Shown here in pieces: positions 25,428 through 33,864 of a stretch of 64,000 bases of DNA. Where the stretch lies: the NCBI RefSeq assembly GCF_030271255.1, contig NZ_JASJOM010000010.1, positions 1-64,000 of the forward strand. Direction: 5' to 3'. The notes under the pieces were generated by a model, which was not told where the DNA came from, did not search any database, and saw nothing but the letters and a program-made list of their open reading frames with translations. The translations under genes and the position numbers were made by a program. Source of the stretch: Peribacillus folii. Lineage in GTDB: Bacteria; Bacillota; Bacilli; Bacillales; DSM-1321. Position 1 is the stretch's first letter. Each line of letters opens with the position of its first letter.

Positions 25428-26075
25428 TTACGAGTTCGGAACGTTCAGTTCCAGTTCCTGTTTTCCGCTTGATTCGCCTTCCTGAAGGTAACGAATCAAA
25501 TCAGCTATCGTTATGAATTTCAAGTTGAATTTATCGGCGATGACTTCTAAATCGGACACCCGTGCCATCGACCCATCTTCATTCATGATTTCACAGATGA
25601 CACCAGCTGGAGCGGCACCGCATAACCTGGCCAAATCCACTGAAGCCTCCGTGTGCCCTGCCCTCTTAAGTACGCCTCCTTCTTTGGCGACTATCGGAAA
25701 AGTGTGACCAGGCCTTTGAAAATCTTCAGCGACCGATTCTTCTTTAAGAAGCTCCAGAATGGTCAAGGAGCGTTCAAAAGCACTGATTCCTGTAGATGTG
25801 CTATTATGATCGACACTTACAGTAAAAGCCGTTCCATGCTGGTCGGTATTCACCCCAACCATAGGATGCAAATTCAGCTTTGCCGCCAGTTCTTCAGTTA
25901 TCGTCGTACAGATCAAGCCTCGTCCATGGGTCGCCATGAAATTGATCGCATCCGGGGTCGCTTTTTCGGCAAGTACGACAAAATCGCCTTCATTTTCCCG
26001 GTCTTCATCATCTGATACAATTACTACCTTGCCAGCCTTCAAATCTTCGATTGCTTCTTCAATTGTATGGAACAT
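25428..26075 (-). CDS. ribB: 3,4-dihydroxy-2-butanone-4-phosphate synthase (RibB), lacking the RibA domain
   Basis: Makes dihydroxybutanone phosphate from ribulose 5-phosphate. The active-site motifs [24 protein letters not shown] and [14 protein letters not shown] are intact. In B. subtilis and most Firmicutes this domain is fused to GTP cyclohydrolase II (RibBA, about 400 aa). Here the protein stops at 215 aa, about 10 residues after the linker ([10 protein letters not shown]). No cyclohydrolase sequence is found in the remaining 52 bases before ribH in any frame. So this is a stand-alone RibB, either deleted or ancestral. GTP cyclohydrolase II must come from elsewhere. Confidence 0.92.
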   Translation of the reverse strand: MFHTIEEAIEDLKAGKVVIVSDDEDRENEGDFVVLAEKATPDAINFMATHGRGLICTTITEELAAKLNLHPMVGVNTDQHGTAFTVSVDHNSTSTGISAFERSLTILELLKEESVAEDFQRPGHTFPIVAKEGGVLKRAGHTEASVDLARLCGAAPAGVICEIMNEDGSMARVSDLEVIADKFNLKFITIADLIRYLQEGESSGKQELELNVPNS

Positions 26076-26094
26076 CCACTACACCGCCCTTATC

Positions 26095-26733
26095 TTAAAA
26101 TCCGTGCTTTGCTAAAAACTCTAGATTCAGCCCTGGTTTTGAGTCGCCTTTTTTCATCTGATGTACAATATATTTCCCAATCATGTCGTTTTCAATATTA
26201 ACGATATCCCCAGCCGCTTTTTGCCCCAGTATGGTGTCCTGGTGAGTCAAGGGAATCAAGGAAACAGTTAATAGGTTTTTCTCGATCCCAAATATCGTCA
26301 AGCTCGTTCCATCGATGGCAATCGATCCCTTTGGTATGCAAAAGGCACTTAGCCCTTCTTCCAATTGGATGATATAATATACGGCATTTTCTTTCCGTTC
26401 TTTTTTTATGATAGTCCCGGTACCATCGATATGACCTGAAACGAAATGTCCGCCAAATCTTCCCCCAGCACTCATGGCTCGCTCGAGATTCACGGGTGAC
26501 CCCACTTTTAAGGTCCGGATCGTGGAAGCCTTGACCGTTTCCGGCATGACATCGACAGCAAATAAACTTTTCGTGAAGGAGGTAACCGTCAAGCAAACGC
26601 CGTTGACTGATATACTATCCCCTAGATGAACATCTTCAAGAATTTTCTCGGAACGAATCGTCAACTCCATACTGCTTTTTCCTTTTTTCAAGGAATGGAT
26701 GGTACCGATGTCCTCAATGATTCCCGTAAACAT
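26095..26733 (-). CDS. ribE: Riboflavin synthase alpha chain RibE
   Basis: Dismutates two lumazines into riboflavin. 212 aa with the two lumazine-binding barrels: MFTGIIEDIGTI and SISVNGVCLTVTSF in the first, GHFVSGHIDGTGTI and GSIAIDGTSLTIFG in the second. First gene of the operon, behind an FMN riboswitch and attenuator. ribD, which precedes ribE in B. subtilis, is absent. Confidence 0.95.
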   Translation of the reverse strand: MFTGIIEDIGTIHSLKKGKSSMELTIRSEKILEDVHLGDSISVNGVCLTVTSFTKSLFAVDVMPETVKASTIRTLKVGSPVNLERAMSAGGRFGGHFVSGHIDGTGTIIKKERKENAVYYIIQLEEGLSAFCIPKGSIAIDGTSLTIFGIEKNLLTVSLIPLTHQDTILGQKAAGDIVNIENDMIGKYIVHQMKKGDSKPGLNLEFLAKHGF

Positions 26734-26757
26734 GTTTTTCCCCCTTTAATGAAATAT

Positions 26758-26787
26758 AAAAAACCCCTTAGAGTACCTAAGGAGTTT
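26758..26787 (-). terminator. Riboswitch expression platform: leader terminator before ribE
   Basis: The minus strand reads AACTCCTTAG, loop GTACT, CTAAGGGGTT followed by T6, between the FMN aptamer and the ribE SD. It is the expected FMN-dependent transcription terminator. Confidence 0.8.
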
Positions 26788-26879
26788 GCAGGAGAAATGA
26801 GTGAAAAAATTGTATACCTAAAAAACCTAATTTTCCCATTCTTAAAAAATTAGGCGTACGTATACACTTGGGTTCCACA

Positions 26880-27006
26880 CGTCCTTCTCCCATCCAGACT
26901 GTACTGTCGGCTTTGGAATCTCACCAAATCCTGCCTTTATCAGGCTCGCGGGCTTAGAATTGCTTCATCACCGCCGGTTGGGATTTTCACCCGACCCCGA
27001 AGGACT
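26880..27006 (-). promoter_or_regulatory. FMN riboswitch (RFN element)
   Basis: On the minus strand the conserved RFN blocks appear in order: TCGGGGTCGGGTGAAAATCC, CCGGCGGTGATGA, AGCCCGCGAGC, GATTCCAAAGCCGACAGTAC and AGTCTGGATGGGAGAAGGA. FMN binding should favour the downstream terminator and shut off ribE-ribB-ribH. Confidence 0.95.
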
Positions 27007-27026
27007 AATAATATGAATCTTTCAAT

Positions 27027-27055
27027 ATTTTATCACCTTAAAGTACGGATGTAAA
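27027..27055 (-). promoter_or_regulatory. Sigma-A promoter of the rib operon
   Basis: On the minus strand TTTACA, 17 bases, TAAAAT, immediately upstream of the FMN aptamer. Confidence 0.75.
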
Positions 27056-27225
27056 ATTTCTGATTGGAAATGGTCCATTTGTTATAGAAACTCCTTCCTC
27101 TTCCATACGAACTGTTAAGGCTTTTTCAAAAAACGGCCGATGTGCTCCAAAAAGGTTATTCAAGCAAAAATGGTGGAATAAGATATAAAAGCCACAATTC
27201 CACAATACTTTCAAGGAGGAACCTT

Positions 27226-27957
27226 ATGCTTATTGTCATCTTTAACTTGATTTTTTATTTATTCGTCGTCACCATGAATTTCCTCGCCAATTATCTGCCA
27301 TTCAACGGCCAAACATCCGGAGAGGTTTCCGATAAACTGGATGTTCTTTTCACCCCTGCAGGTTATGTATTTTCCATATGGGGGTTCATCTATCTCCTGC
27401 TCGCCATCTGGGTTTTCAGGCAGTTTACTGGTGAGCATAGAAACAGTCCGGCTACTAAGGCATCATTCCCTTGGTTCGTTTTAAGCTGTGTGCTGAATGG
27501 CGCCTGGCTCCTTGCATGGCATTACGAATACTTTTTGTTATCCGTTTTCATCATCGTTGCGCTTTTGGCAACGCTGCTGGTCACTTACACACATATAAAA
27601 AGAGTGGAGCACACTGGTTTCGATTTGTTTCCATTTTCCATCTATTCAGGCTGGGTAAGTGTCGCGACCATTGCTGACATTGCCTATTACCTCACCTATA
27701 TCAAATGGGACGGTTTTGGGATATCCAAGGTGACCTGGACGATCACCCTGCTGGTTGCAGCAACGATCCTGGCCATCGTCTCTTCTGGAAAAAACCGGGA
27801 CTGGGGCTATCCGCTCGTATTCGTTTGGGCGTTCATCGGCATCGGAATCCGCAATGACGCCAGCTACCCAGTCATTACGACCAGTTCCTATATCCTTGCC
27901 GCTGTCATCTTGATCATATCCGTGATCATCTTCATCAGGAATCGAAGGATTATATGA
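27226..27957 (+). CDS. TspO/MBR-like tryptophan-rich membrane protein
   Basis: A 243-residue protein with about seven hydrophobic segments, resembling tryptophan-rich sensory protein (TspO/MBR) relatives: FTPAGYVFSIWGFIYLLLAIWVF (the P-A-G-Y-x-F-S-I-W-G signature), LNGAWLLAWHYE, IYSGWVSVATIADIAYYL. TspO proteins bind porphyrins and other ligands; the role of this longer bacillar form is unknown. ATG at 27226 has AAGGAGG 6 bases upstream. The open frame reaches further upstream without an SD. Converges on the methionine gamma-lyase gene; no clear terminator between them. Confidence 0.7.
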   Translation: MLIVIFNLIFYLFVVTMNFLANYLPFNGQTSGEVSDKLDVLFTPAGYVFSIWGFIYLLLAIWVFRQFTGEHRNSPATKASFPWFVLSCVLNGAWLLAWHYEYFLLSVFIIVALLATLLVTYTHIKRVEHTGFDLFPFSIYSGWVSVATIADIAYYLTYIKWDGFGISKVTWTITLLVAATILAIVSSGKNRDWGYPLVFVWAFIGIGIRNDASYPVITTSSYILAAVILIISVIIFIRNRRII

Positions 27958-27974
27958 CTAAAAATACAACTGCC

Positions 27975-29150
27975 TTACAACGCTTGCTGCAAATCGTCCC
28001 AGATATCCTGCCAAGCTTCCAGTCCAACCGATAATCGGATGAGCTGGTCGCTGATCCCCATTTGCCTGCGGGATTCTTCCGGGACGGCCGAGTGCGTCAT
28101 GGTAGCGGGGTGCTGGATCAATGTTTCGGCATCCCCTAGACTGACGGCAATCTTGATTAATCTTAATTTATTGAGAAAATCCTGGGCATCGGCTTTTGTA
28201 CCAAGCAATTCAAAAGAAATGAGACCGCCGCCATGTTTCATCTGCTTTTCCATAATATAATGATCCTCATGCGCTTCATCGCCCGGATAATAGACCTTAT
28301 TCACCTTTGGATGCTTTTTCAGCTCGCCAAAGATTTTCATTGCATTGTCCGAGTGCCGGTCCATCCTTACTGGCAAGGTTTTCAGCCCCCGCAATAGCAA
28401 CCAGGCATCGAATGGCGATATGATCCCGCCAATATCTTTTTGTGTCGTTCCCGCTAACTGTTTCATGAAGTCTTTGCTGCCGACTGCCAGGCCGGCAACG
28501 ACGTCCCCATGTCCGCATAAATATTTCGTGGCGCTGTGAAGAACGATGTCACAGCCATATTCAAGCGGTCTCTGTAGGTAGGGAGTGGAAAAGGTATTAT
28601 CGACCACGACCGTCACGTTGCACTCCTTTGCAACTCTCACCACCATCTGTAAATCAATCATTTTCATGGTCGGGTTTATTGGAGTTTCGACATAAATGCA
28701 GGTCGTTTGCGGACGGATCATTTTCCTTACTTGCTCCTCTGTTTCCATCGCACAAAAATCATGAGATATGCGATATTTATCTTTCATTAACTGCAGAAGG
28801 CCGAACGTACAGCCATATAATCCAAGTGAACAAAGGATGTGGTCATCGGCTTTAGTCAACCCGAAAAGTACAGCCGAGACCGCAGCCATTCCCGACCCGA
28901 AGGCAAGCCCAGCTTCCGCTCCTTCCAATGCGGCGATTTTATCTTCAAGCACTTGTACCGTTGGATTTCCCAGTCGGGAATATATATAGCCATCCTCCAT
29001 TCCCGCGAAACGCCGTTCCCCTTGCTCCGCCGTTTCGAATGTGAAAGTAGAAGTTTGAAATAAGGGAGTGGTCAAGCTTCCATAATGGGCCTTCGAGTCA
29101 TATCCTTCATGGATGACAGCCGTTTCGAATTGCTTTTGCTTATCCGCCAT
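27975..29150 (-). CDS. mdeA: Methionine gamma-lyase
   Basis: A PLP enzyme of the Cys/Met metabolism family (391 aa) that splits methionine into methanethiol, 2-oxobutyrate and ammonia. The PLP lysine is in LHSATKYLCGHGD. YSRLGNPT and the Tyr of SLGLYGCTFGLL bind cofactor and substrate. The Cys in LYGCTF is the residue that distinguishes methionine gamma-lyases from cystathionine beta/gamma-lyases. A cystathionine gamma-lyase activity cannot be excluded. Monocistronic with a cre-like site in the promoter region. Confidence 0.85.
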   Translation of the reverse strand: MADKQKQFETAVIHEGYDSKAHYGSLTTPLFQTSTFTFETAEQGERRFAGMEDGYIYSRLGNPTVQVLEDKIAALEGAEAGLAFGSGMAAVSAVLFGLTKADDHILCSLGLYGCTFGLLQLMKDKYRISHDFCAMETEEQVRKMIRPQTTCIYVETPINPTMKMIDLQMVVRVAKECNVTVVVDNTFSTPYLQRPLEYGCDIVLHSATKYLCGHGDVVAGLAVGSKDFMKQLAGTTQKDIGGIISPFDAWLLLRGLKTLPVRMDRHSDNAMKIFGELKKHPKVNKVYYPGDEAHEDHYIMEKQMKHGGGLISFELLGTKADAQDFLNKLRLIKIAVSLGDAETLIQHPATMTHSAVPEESRRQMGISDQLIRLSVGLEAWQDIWDDLQQAL

Positions 29151-29209
29151 ATTGTTTCCTCCTAATCTATGTTTAATTTATTTTTATTTTATGTCAGGAG
29201 CCTCAACAA

Positions 29210-29223
29210 TGGAAGCGTTTTCA
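29210..29223 (-). promoter_or_regulatory. cre site upstream of mdeA
   Basis: The minus strand reads TGAAAACGCTTCCA, a full match to the CcpA consensus TGWAARCGYTWNCW, 60 bases before the mdeA ATG. It overlaps a weak -35 (TTCCAT, 17 bases from TAAAAT), which would give catabolite repression. Confidence 0.7.
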
Positions 29224-29284
29224 AGATTAGGAACTCCCTTCAATCTCATACGTGCGGCCCCTGTTTCATTGATGCCGCAGTACG

Positions 29285-29312
29285 AAAAAAACCATTCTAA
29301 TACGAATGGTTA
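29285..29312 (-). terminator. Terminator of the yczE-GNAT operon
   Basis: AACCATTC, loop, GAATGGTT followed by T5 on the minus strand; overlaps the last codons of the yczE-like gene. Confidence 0.75.
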
Positions 29313-29938
29313 TTTCCTTCATCATTATTTACGGATGATGTAATGGCACTTAATCTCTTGCCAATCAGCGGGGAGAAGTAATTAAGAATCGGTCCTCCCA
29401 AACACACCGTTAAGAGCGTCCCGATACCGATTGGCCCGTTGAACATGAATGCCATGCCGAGGAAGAAAAGATATATTAAAGTTTTCGAGAATAAAATATT
29501 CATGCCAGTTAAGTCTTGAATGATCAACATCAAACGGTCTACAGGAATCGGAGCAAAGTTTGCATGTAAATAAATAGCCGTTCCCAACCCGAGGACCGTC
29601 AATCCCATACTTACACAAATAAGTTTAGGGAACATGTGTTCCGGCTGTATCACGGTTTGCAATAAAAAAAGCCATAGATCAATGCCAAGACCCGTTATAA
29701 AGGCTGTTAATAATCCCCATACTTCCGGCCTTTGTTTGTTTAATGATGCATTAAAAATTATCATGATGGCCGCAATGATGAATTCCCAGCTTCCTACCGT
29801 CAGGCCTACTTGCATGGAGAGTCCGACCAAAAGGGCATCAAACGGTGATGTTCCGAGGTCCGATAGTATCGTCAAGGAGCAGCCCAATGTCAAAATCATG
29901 ATTCCCGTCACATAGGGGATGAAATTCGTTTTACTCAC
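29297..29938 (-). CDS. yczE: YczE/YitT-family membrane protein
   Basis: A 213-residue protein with five to six membrane helices of the YczE/YyaS/YitT type. Signature segments are GTSPFDALLVGLSMQVGLTVGSWEF, GLGIDLWLF and NFAPIPVDRLMLIIQDLTGM. B. subtilis YczE is needed for production of some lipopeptides/polyketides but its mechanism is unknown. Follows the GNAT gene by 11 bases on the same strand, forming an operon divergent from the MarR regulator. Confidence 0.75.
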   Translation of the reverse strand: MSKTNFIPYVTGIMILTLGCSLTILSDLGTSPFDALLVGLSMQVGLTVGSWEFIIAAIMIIFNASLNKQRPEVWGLLTAFITGLGIDLWLFLLQTVIQPEHMFPKLICVSMGLTVLGLGTAIYLHANFAPIPVDRLMLIIQDLTGMNILFSKTLIYLFFLGMAFMFNGPIGIGTLLTVCLGGPILNYFSPLIGKRLSAITSSVNNDEGNNHSY

Positions 29939-29949
29939 GTTAAACAGCC

Positions 29950-30390
29950 TTATTCATCGGTCATTTCTTTTGTCATGAGAATATGGGGACCGCCATCTTC
30001 CAGGAAGACATCTGATGAAGTTTTGTAGCCAAGCTTATGATAAAATCCCTCCGCTTGAGTTTGACCATGTAACTTAACCTGAGTTACTGCCTTTTCCCTT
30101 GCGATTTCTTCCAGCGTTTTAATGATTGTTTTCCCTAGGCCAAACTTCCTGTAAGGCTCCAGGATGCAGATCCTTTCCAATTTTCCTGAATTCCCGACGA
30201 TCCTCACCCTCCCGGTTCCCACAGGCTGAGAATCATGATAAACCAAAATATGCTCAGCTTGACCATCGAGTCTATCAAATTCGTCAAATTCATCTTTCAA
30301 GCTGAAACCTTGTTCCTCAACAAATACTTCTTTTCTGATGGCAAAAGCCAGATCCAATTCTTCAGCCACCGTTATTTTCTTTGAATTCAT
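29950..30390 (-). CDS. GNAT N-acetyltransferase (YjcF/ElaA-like)
   Basis: A 146-residue GNAT fold protein; acetyl-CoA motif A is LERICILEPYRKFGLGKTII (R-x-x-G-x-G/A form), preceded by VGTGRVRIV and followed by KLHGQTQAEGFYHKLGY. Resembles B. subtilis YjcF. Acceptor unknown. First gene of the pair with yczE, divergent from marR over a shared operator. Confidence 0.8.
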   Translation of the reverse strand: MNSKKITVAEELDLAFAIRKEVFVEEQGFSLKDEFDEFDRLDGQAEHILVYHDSQPVGTGRVRIVGNSGKLERICILEPYRKFGLGKTIIKTLEEIAREKAVTQVKLHGQTQAEGFYHKLGYKTSSDVFLEDGGPHILMTKEMTDE

Positions 30391-30473
30391 TGAACTTCAA
30401 CGCCTTTCTAGATTTATTCATTTAGACAAGTCATAATAAATCCATAGCCTTTTATTAGTATAAATGATATTAA

Positions 30474-30495
30474 TTTTGTTGTAAATACAACAAAA
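30474..30495. promoter_or_regulatory. Operator-like palindrome in the divergent GNAT/MarR promoter
   Basis: Perfect 9-bp inverted repeat TTTTGTTGT-AAAT-ACAACAAAA, 20 bases before the MarR start codon and 84 bases before the GNAT start. Dimeric MarR proteins bind such sites; autoregulation and control of both directions is likely. Confidence 0.75.
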
Positions 30496-30514
30496 TAGAA
30501 AGCGAGGATTTTGA

Positions 30515-30967
30515 ATGAAGGAAATACTTCGTGAAATCGGAATGATTGCAAGGGCTTTGGACTCGATAAGTAACATAGAATTCAAGGAATTCAACCTGAC
30601 GAAGGGGCAGTATTTGTATCTTGTCCGAATCTGCGAGAATCCCGGAATCATTCAAGAAAAGGTGGCAGAAATGATAAAGGTTGATCGCACGACGGCAGCC
30701 CGTGCCATTAAAAAACTTGAGAATCAAGGCTTCATTGTAAAGAAAAATGATGAGCACAACAAAAAAATCAAAAAATTACATCCTACAGATAAAGGGGAGG
30801 GAGTTTACACATTTCTAAAGAAAGAAGGCGAGTATACCGACAAGGTCGCATTGTCCGGTCTATCTTCGGAAGAAATCGAAGCAATGCTTCAGCTTCTTCA
30901 CAAGGTCAGAAAAAATATCGAGGTCGATTGGGAATATGTAAAAAAAGGGAACAAGAGAGAGTATTGA
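30515..30967 (+). CDS. MarR-family transcriptional regulator
   Basis: A 150-aa winged-helix regulator. Recognition-helix region IQEKVAEMIKVDRTTAARAIKKLENQGFIVK and wing with LHPTDKGEGVY are typical. N- and C-terminal helices form the dimer interface; no obvious redox Cys pair (one Cys in RICENPG). Likely represses itself and the divergent GNAT-yczE operon through the palindrome at 30474-30495. Ligand unknown. Confidence 0.88.
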   Translation: MKEILREIGMIARALDSISNIEFKEFNLTKGQYLYLVRICENPGIIQEKVAEMIKVDRTTAARAIKKLENQGFIVKKNDEHNKKIKKLHPTDKGEGVYTFLKKEGEYTDKVALSGLSSEEIEAMLQLLHKVRKNIEVDWEYVKKGNKREY

Positions 30968-30983
30968 ATAGATATTTCATAAA

Positions 30984-31016
30984 AAAAGCGACAGCCTAAA
31001 ACGACTGTCGCTTTTA
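30984..31016. terminator. Bidirectional terminator between marR and yfmL
   Basis: Stem AAAAGCGACAG / CTGTCGCTTTT with a 10-base loop, between convergent genes. Confidence 0.85.
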
Positions 31017-31024
31017 TTGGGAAA

Positions 31025-32161
31025 TTATTCGTCAGCCACGATATTTCCGCCATAGAAGGTTACTCTCGTGAGAGGGATATCCAATTCACGAGCGATTTTT
31101 TTCAGCTCGCGCTCCTCCCTTTCCGTCACGATGGAAATGACGGTGCCATCAGCACCAGCACGTCCAGTTCTCCCCGACCTATGGATATATTGGTCAATAT
31201 TATCAGCCATATCAATATGAACGACAGCAGTCAGGCCTTTAATGTCAAGTCCCCTTGCCGCTACATCCGTGGCAATCAGCATCGGCGATTTGCCGGAACG
31301 AAGCTTACGCAGCGCTTTTTCGCGGTCTACCTTATTGGACTCACCGTGAAGGACACCCAGCTCGATCCCTTTATAACTCAGCTTTTCGTGCAGAACGCTT
31401 AGTTCGCCGATATCGTTAAGAAAGGCAAGGGCCTTCACATCCTTGAGCCTTGTTATTTTCTCAAGAATCTTGGATTTTTCCCTTCTCTCTACAACAAAGT
31501 AAAGATGGTCCACTTTCGATTCCATTTTTTCATGCTTATCGACCTTGATCAATTCAGGTTCATTCATGAAACCACGAGCCGCTTTTTCCGTTTCCGCTGG
31601 CAATGTTGCAGAAAACACCAGGATTTGCCGGTCCTTAAGCGTCGCCTTAATGATATTATTGATCGTGCCCATGTGCTCAGACGTAATCAATTGATCTCCT
31701 TCATCAAGTACAATCGTCTTAACTTCATGCATCTTCAATTTCTTTTGAGCAATCAATTCATAAATCCGTCCTGGTGTCCCGGCAATGACCTGTGGATGCT
31801 TCTTCAGTTTGTCAAGCTGCCTTTTGACGTTAGCACCGCCGATGAATGCTGCCCCTGTTATGGCGCTTCCCTCTGACCAAATCCGAACCTCTTCATTGAT
31901 TTGCATGACCAGTTCACGGGATGATGCCAGAATCAATGCTTGGGGGGATTTTTTTTCAGGATCTATTTTTTCCAACAATGGCAATAAATAAGCTAATGTT
32001 TTTCCTGTTCCTGTCGGCGATTCAGCCATGATGTCTTTTCCGTCAGCGATTACGGGAATCGCTTTCGCTTGGATCGGTGTAAGCTGCCCGAAGCCGGACT
32101 TTTTCCAGACCTCTTGGATATATGGTTTTCTATCATTCAATAATTCAGGTAATTCGCTCAT
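31025..32161 (-). CDS. yfmL: DEAD-box RNA helicase YfmL
   Basis: An ATP-dependent RNA helicase core of 378 aa without an RNA-binding tail. Motifs: Q-motif GFGQLTPIQ, I AESPTGTGKT, Ia ASSRELV, II VLDEGDQ (DEGD instead of DEAD), III SATLP, V ATDVAARGLDI, VI YIHRSGRTGRAG. B. subtilis YfmL, to which it is closest, has DETD and takes part in ribosome assembly in the cold. ATG at 32161 has AAAGGAG 7 bases upstream. The frame continues 13 codons further without an SD. Confidence 0.88.
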   Translation of the reverse strand: MSELPELLNDRKPYIQEVWKKSGFGQLTPIQAKAIPVIADGKDIMAESPTGTGKTLAYLLPLLEKIDPEKKSPQALILASSRELVMQINEEVRIWSEGSAITGAAFIGGANVKRQLDKLKKHPQVIAGTPGRIYELIAQKKLKMHEVKTIVLDEGDQLITSEHMGTINNIIKATLKDRQILVFSATLPAETEKAARGFMNEPELIKVDKHEKMESKVDHLYFVVERREKSKILEKITRLKDVKALAFLNDIGELSVLHEKLSYKGIELGVLHGESNKVDREKALRKLRSGKSPMLIATDVAARGLDIKGLTAVVHIDMADNIDQYIHRSGRTGRAGADGTVISIVTEREERELKKIARELDIPLTRVTFYGGNIVADE

Positions 32162-32208
32162 ATCGTTCTCCTTTAATAAAAAACTTTTCCTAATTTCCAT
32201 AGTACCAT

Positions 32209-33486
32209 TTATTCTTGTCCTGTAGCCAACGGAATCCGAATTGTAACGGTCGTCCCTGCGTTGACCTCACTTTCAAAATGAAGCTCTCCGTCAAGCCGAT
32301 GTACGATTTTGCGGCAAATGGCCAGACCGATCCCTGACCCCTTCTCTTTCGTCGAATAAAAAGGTTCACCGATCCGTTCAAGTCGTTCCGGCGCCATGCC
32401 GCTGCCATTATCACTGATGCTGACCACAGCATGATCATGGATGATTTGCATGGATATATCGATTTCCCCATTATCTTCAATCGCTTCAATGCTATTTTTC
32501 ACAATATTGATGATCAGCTGTTTGATTTCTATTGGATCGGCCAGTATATGAATGGGTTCTGCCGTCTTTATCCTAAGCACCATCCCGATATTGTTCAAAT
32601 TGGTCTCCGCTTTCATCAGAGTGAACACCTGCTGTACACTGTCTGCAAGATCGATCCTCCGAAAAGCGATATCCTGTTTCTTTCCAAGAATAAGCAACTC
32701 ACTTGAAATGATATGAATGCGGTCAATTTCCTTCAACATGATATCAGAATGCAGGGGATTGACCTCCTTCGTCATATCCATTAGTTGGACGAAGCCTTTT
32801 AATGAGGTCAGTGGATTCCTGATCTCATGCGCTACTGCAGCGGCAAGCTGTCCGATGACTGATAGCTTTTCAGACAAGACCATCAATTCCTCTTCTCGCC
32901 GCACTTCTGTTATATCCCTGACAATCGCATATATACCTAACATCTCCGACTGAACGATGATCGGTAAAAAGGTGACACGGATGATCCGCTTTTCATCTCT
33001 CCTGTTTTGGAAGGACGTCTCGAATTTAACGGCTTCGCCTTGAAGGGACTGTATAAAGTAAGCGGATGTTTCTTCCACTTCATTCCAGTTAATGAGCTGA
33101 TGGCAATTCTTCCCCGTCAATTCAACACTTTGCTGCCCTAACAGCTTTTCTGCTTCAGGGTTGATGGAAACGACATTTCCTTCAAGGTTCAATTCTATGA
33201 CGCAATCCGGATTATGCTTGAACAGCGACTGATATTGCTCATCCTTTAGGTTGAACTCCTGCTGCGACCTTAACATTTTATCCGTCCAATACCGGATTAA
33301 GAAATATAAGAATATCCCGGTTATGAAAATGAAGGCCCATCCTTTGGAGTGTTGAAACATCGCATATATTTGAACGTCTGACTTTGCTTGTGCCATTGAG
33401 AAATAATCCGAGACGAAAATCCATAAGACTCCAATGACAATATATATAATGGCTACTTTGCCTGCAATTTTATGAGATTGGTTCAT
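32209..33486 (-). CDS. PAS-domain sensor histidine kinase (sporulation kinase type)
   Basis: 425 aa: two membrane helices (about residues 9-27 and 48-66), a PAS domain (about 80-195, FKHNPDCVIELNLEGNVVSINPEAE), a HisKA box VAHEIRNPLTSLKGF with the phosphorylated His near residue 220, and a HATPase domain (N box IVKNSIEAIED, G1 ISDNGSGM, G2 GSGIGLAI). The architecture and NPLTSLKGF box are those of the KinB/C/D/E orphan kinases that feed Spo0F/Spo0A. No response regulator is adjacent, which also fits an orphan sporulation kinase. Which Kin it corresponds to cannot be told. Confidence 0.85.
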   Translation of the reverse strand: MNQSHKIAGKVAIIYIVIGVLWIFVSDYFSMAQAKSDVQIYAMFQHSKGWAFIFITGIFLYFLIRYWTDKMLRSQQEFNLKDEQYQSLFKHNPDCVIELNLEGNVVSINPEAEKLLGQQSVELTGKNCHQLINWNEVEETSAYFIQSLQGEAVKFETSFQNRRDEKRIIRVTFLPIIVQSEMLGIYAIVRDITEVRREEELMVLSEKLSVIGQLAAAVAHEIRNPLTSLKGFVQLMDMTKEVNPLHSDIMLKEIDRIHIISSELLILGKKQDIAFRRIDLADSVQQVFTLMKAETNLNNIGMVLRIKTAEPIHILADPIEIKQLIINIVKNSIEAIEDNGEIDISMQIIHDHAVVSISDNGSGMAPERLERIGEPFYSTKEKGSGIGLAICRKIVHRLDGELHFESEVNAGTTVTIRIPLATGQE

Positions 33487-33539
33487 ATCTTTTCCTTTGT
33501 AAGTTTTTTGGTTTTTGGTTTATCATTCCCAAACGGCTC

Positions 33540-33571
33540 AAAAAAAGCCCTCATGTTTTAAACATAAGGAC
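33540..33571 (-). terminator. Intrinsic terminator in the kinase leader
   Basis: The minus strand reads CCTTATGTTT / AAACATGAGG followed by T7, 54 bases upstream of the kinase ATG. No minus-strand gene lies further upstream (the next gene is divergent), so the hairpin is either in the kinase 5' leader or the kinase promoter lies between it and the ATG. Confidence 0.6.
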
Positions 33572-33663
33572 CCTATCAATATTGTACCATATATTTTGTA
33601 TACATTTTGGATAACTCAATAAAAATCGAGCAACTATTTTTAGAATATATATGACCTTCTTGG

Positions 33664-33722
33664 AACTCCCGTGCTCTGGAGCCTCTGAAAACAGAGACCT
33701 TGAAGACGGGTTCCCGAACGCC
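33664..33722. other. Possible structured element upstream of the oxidoreductase
   Basis: In the 378-base kinase/oxidoreductase spacer, GGAA-CT-CCCGT pairs with ACGGGTTCC at the outside. CTCTG-AAAA-CAGAG forms an inner hairpin and GCTC/GAGC a small arm, a three-arm fold. I know no riboswitch with this exact sequence. The rest of the gap holds no gene. Confidence 0.35.
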
Positions 33723-33864
33723 AATATTTACAATTGGGACGGCTGGTACTAGAATTAAGGCAACGAAAACAGCTTTCGGCCATGTTTTGCGTTCACCTGC
33801 ATGTTCCGATTAATTTGAATGGATATCGAAAAAACAAGATTAGGTCATTAGGAGGAAATCGCCC

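Noticed and set aside
33664..33722. Molybdenum-cofactor riboswitch
   Set aside because: Position before a Mo enzyme is attractive, but I cannot match the conserved core, so it is listed only as a possible structure.
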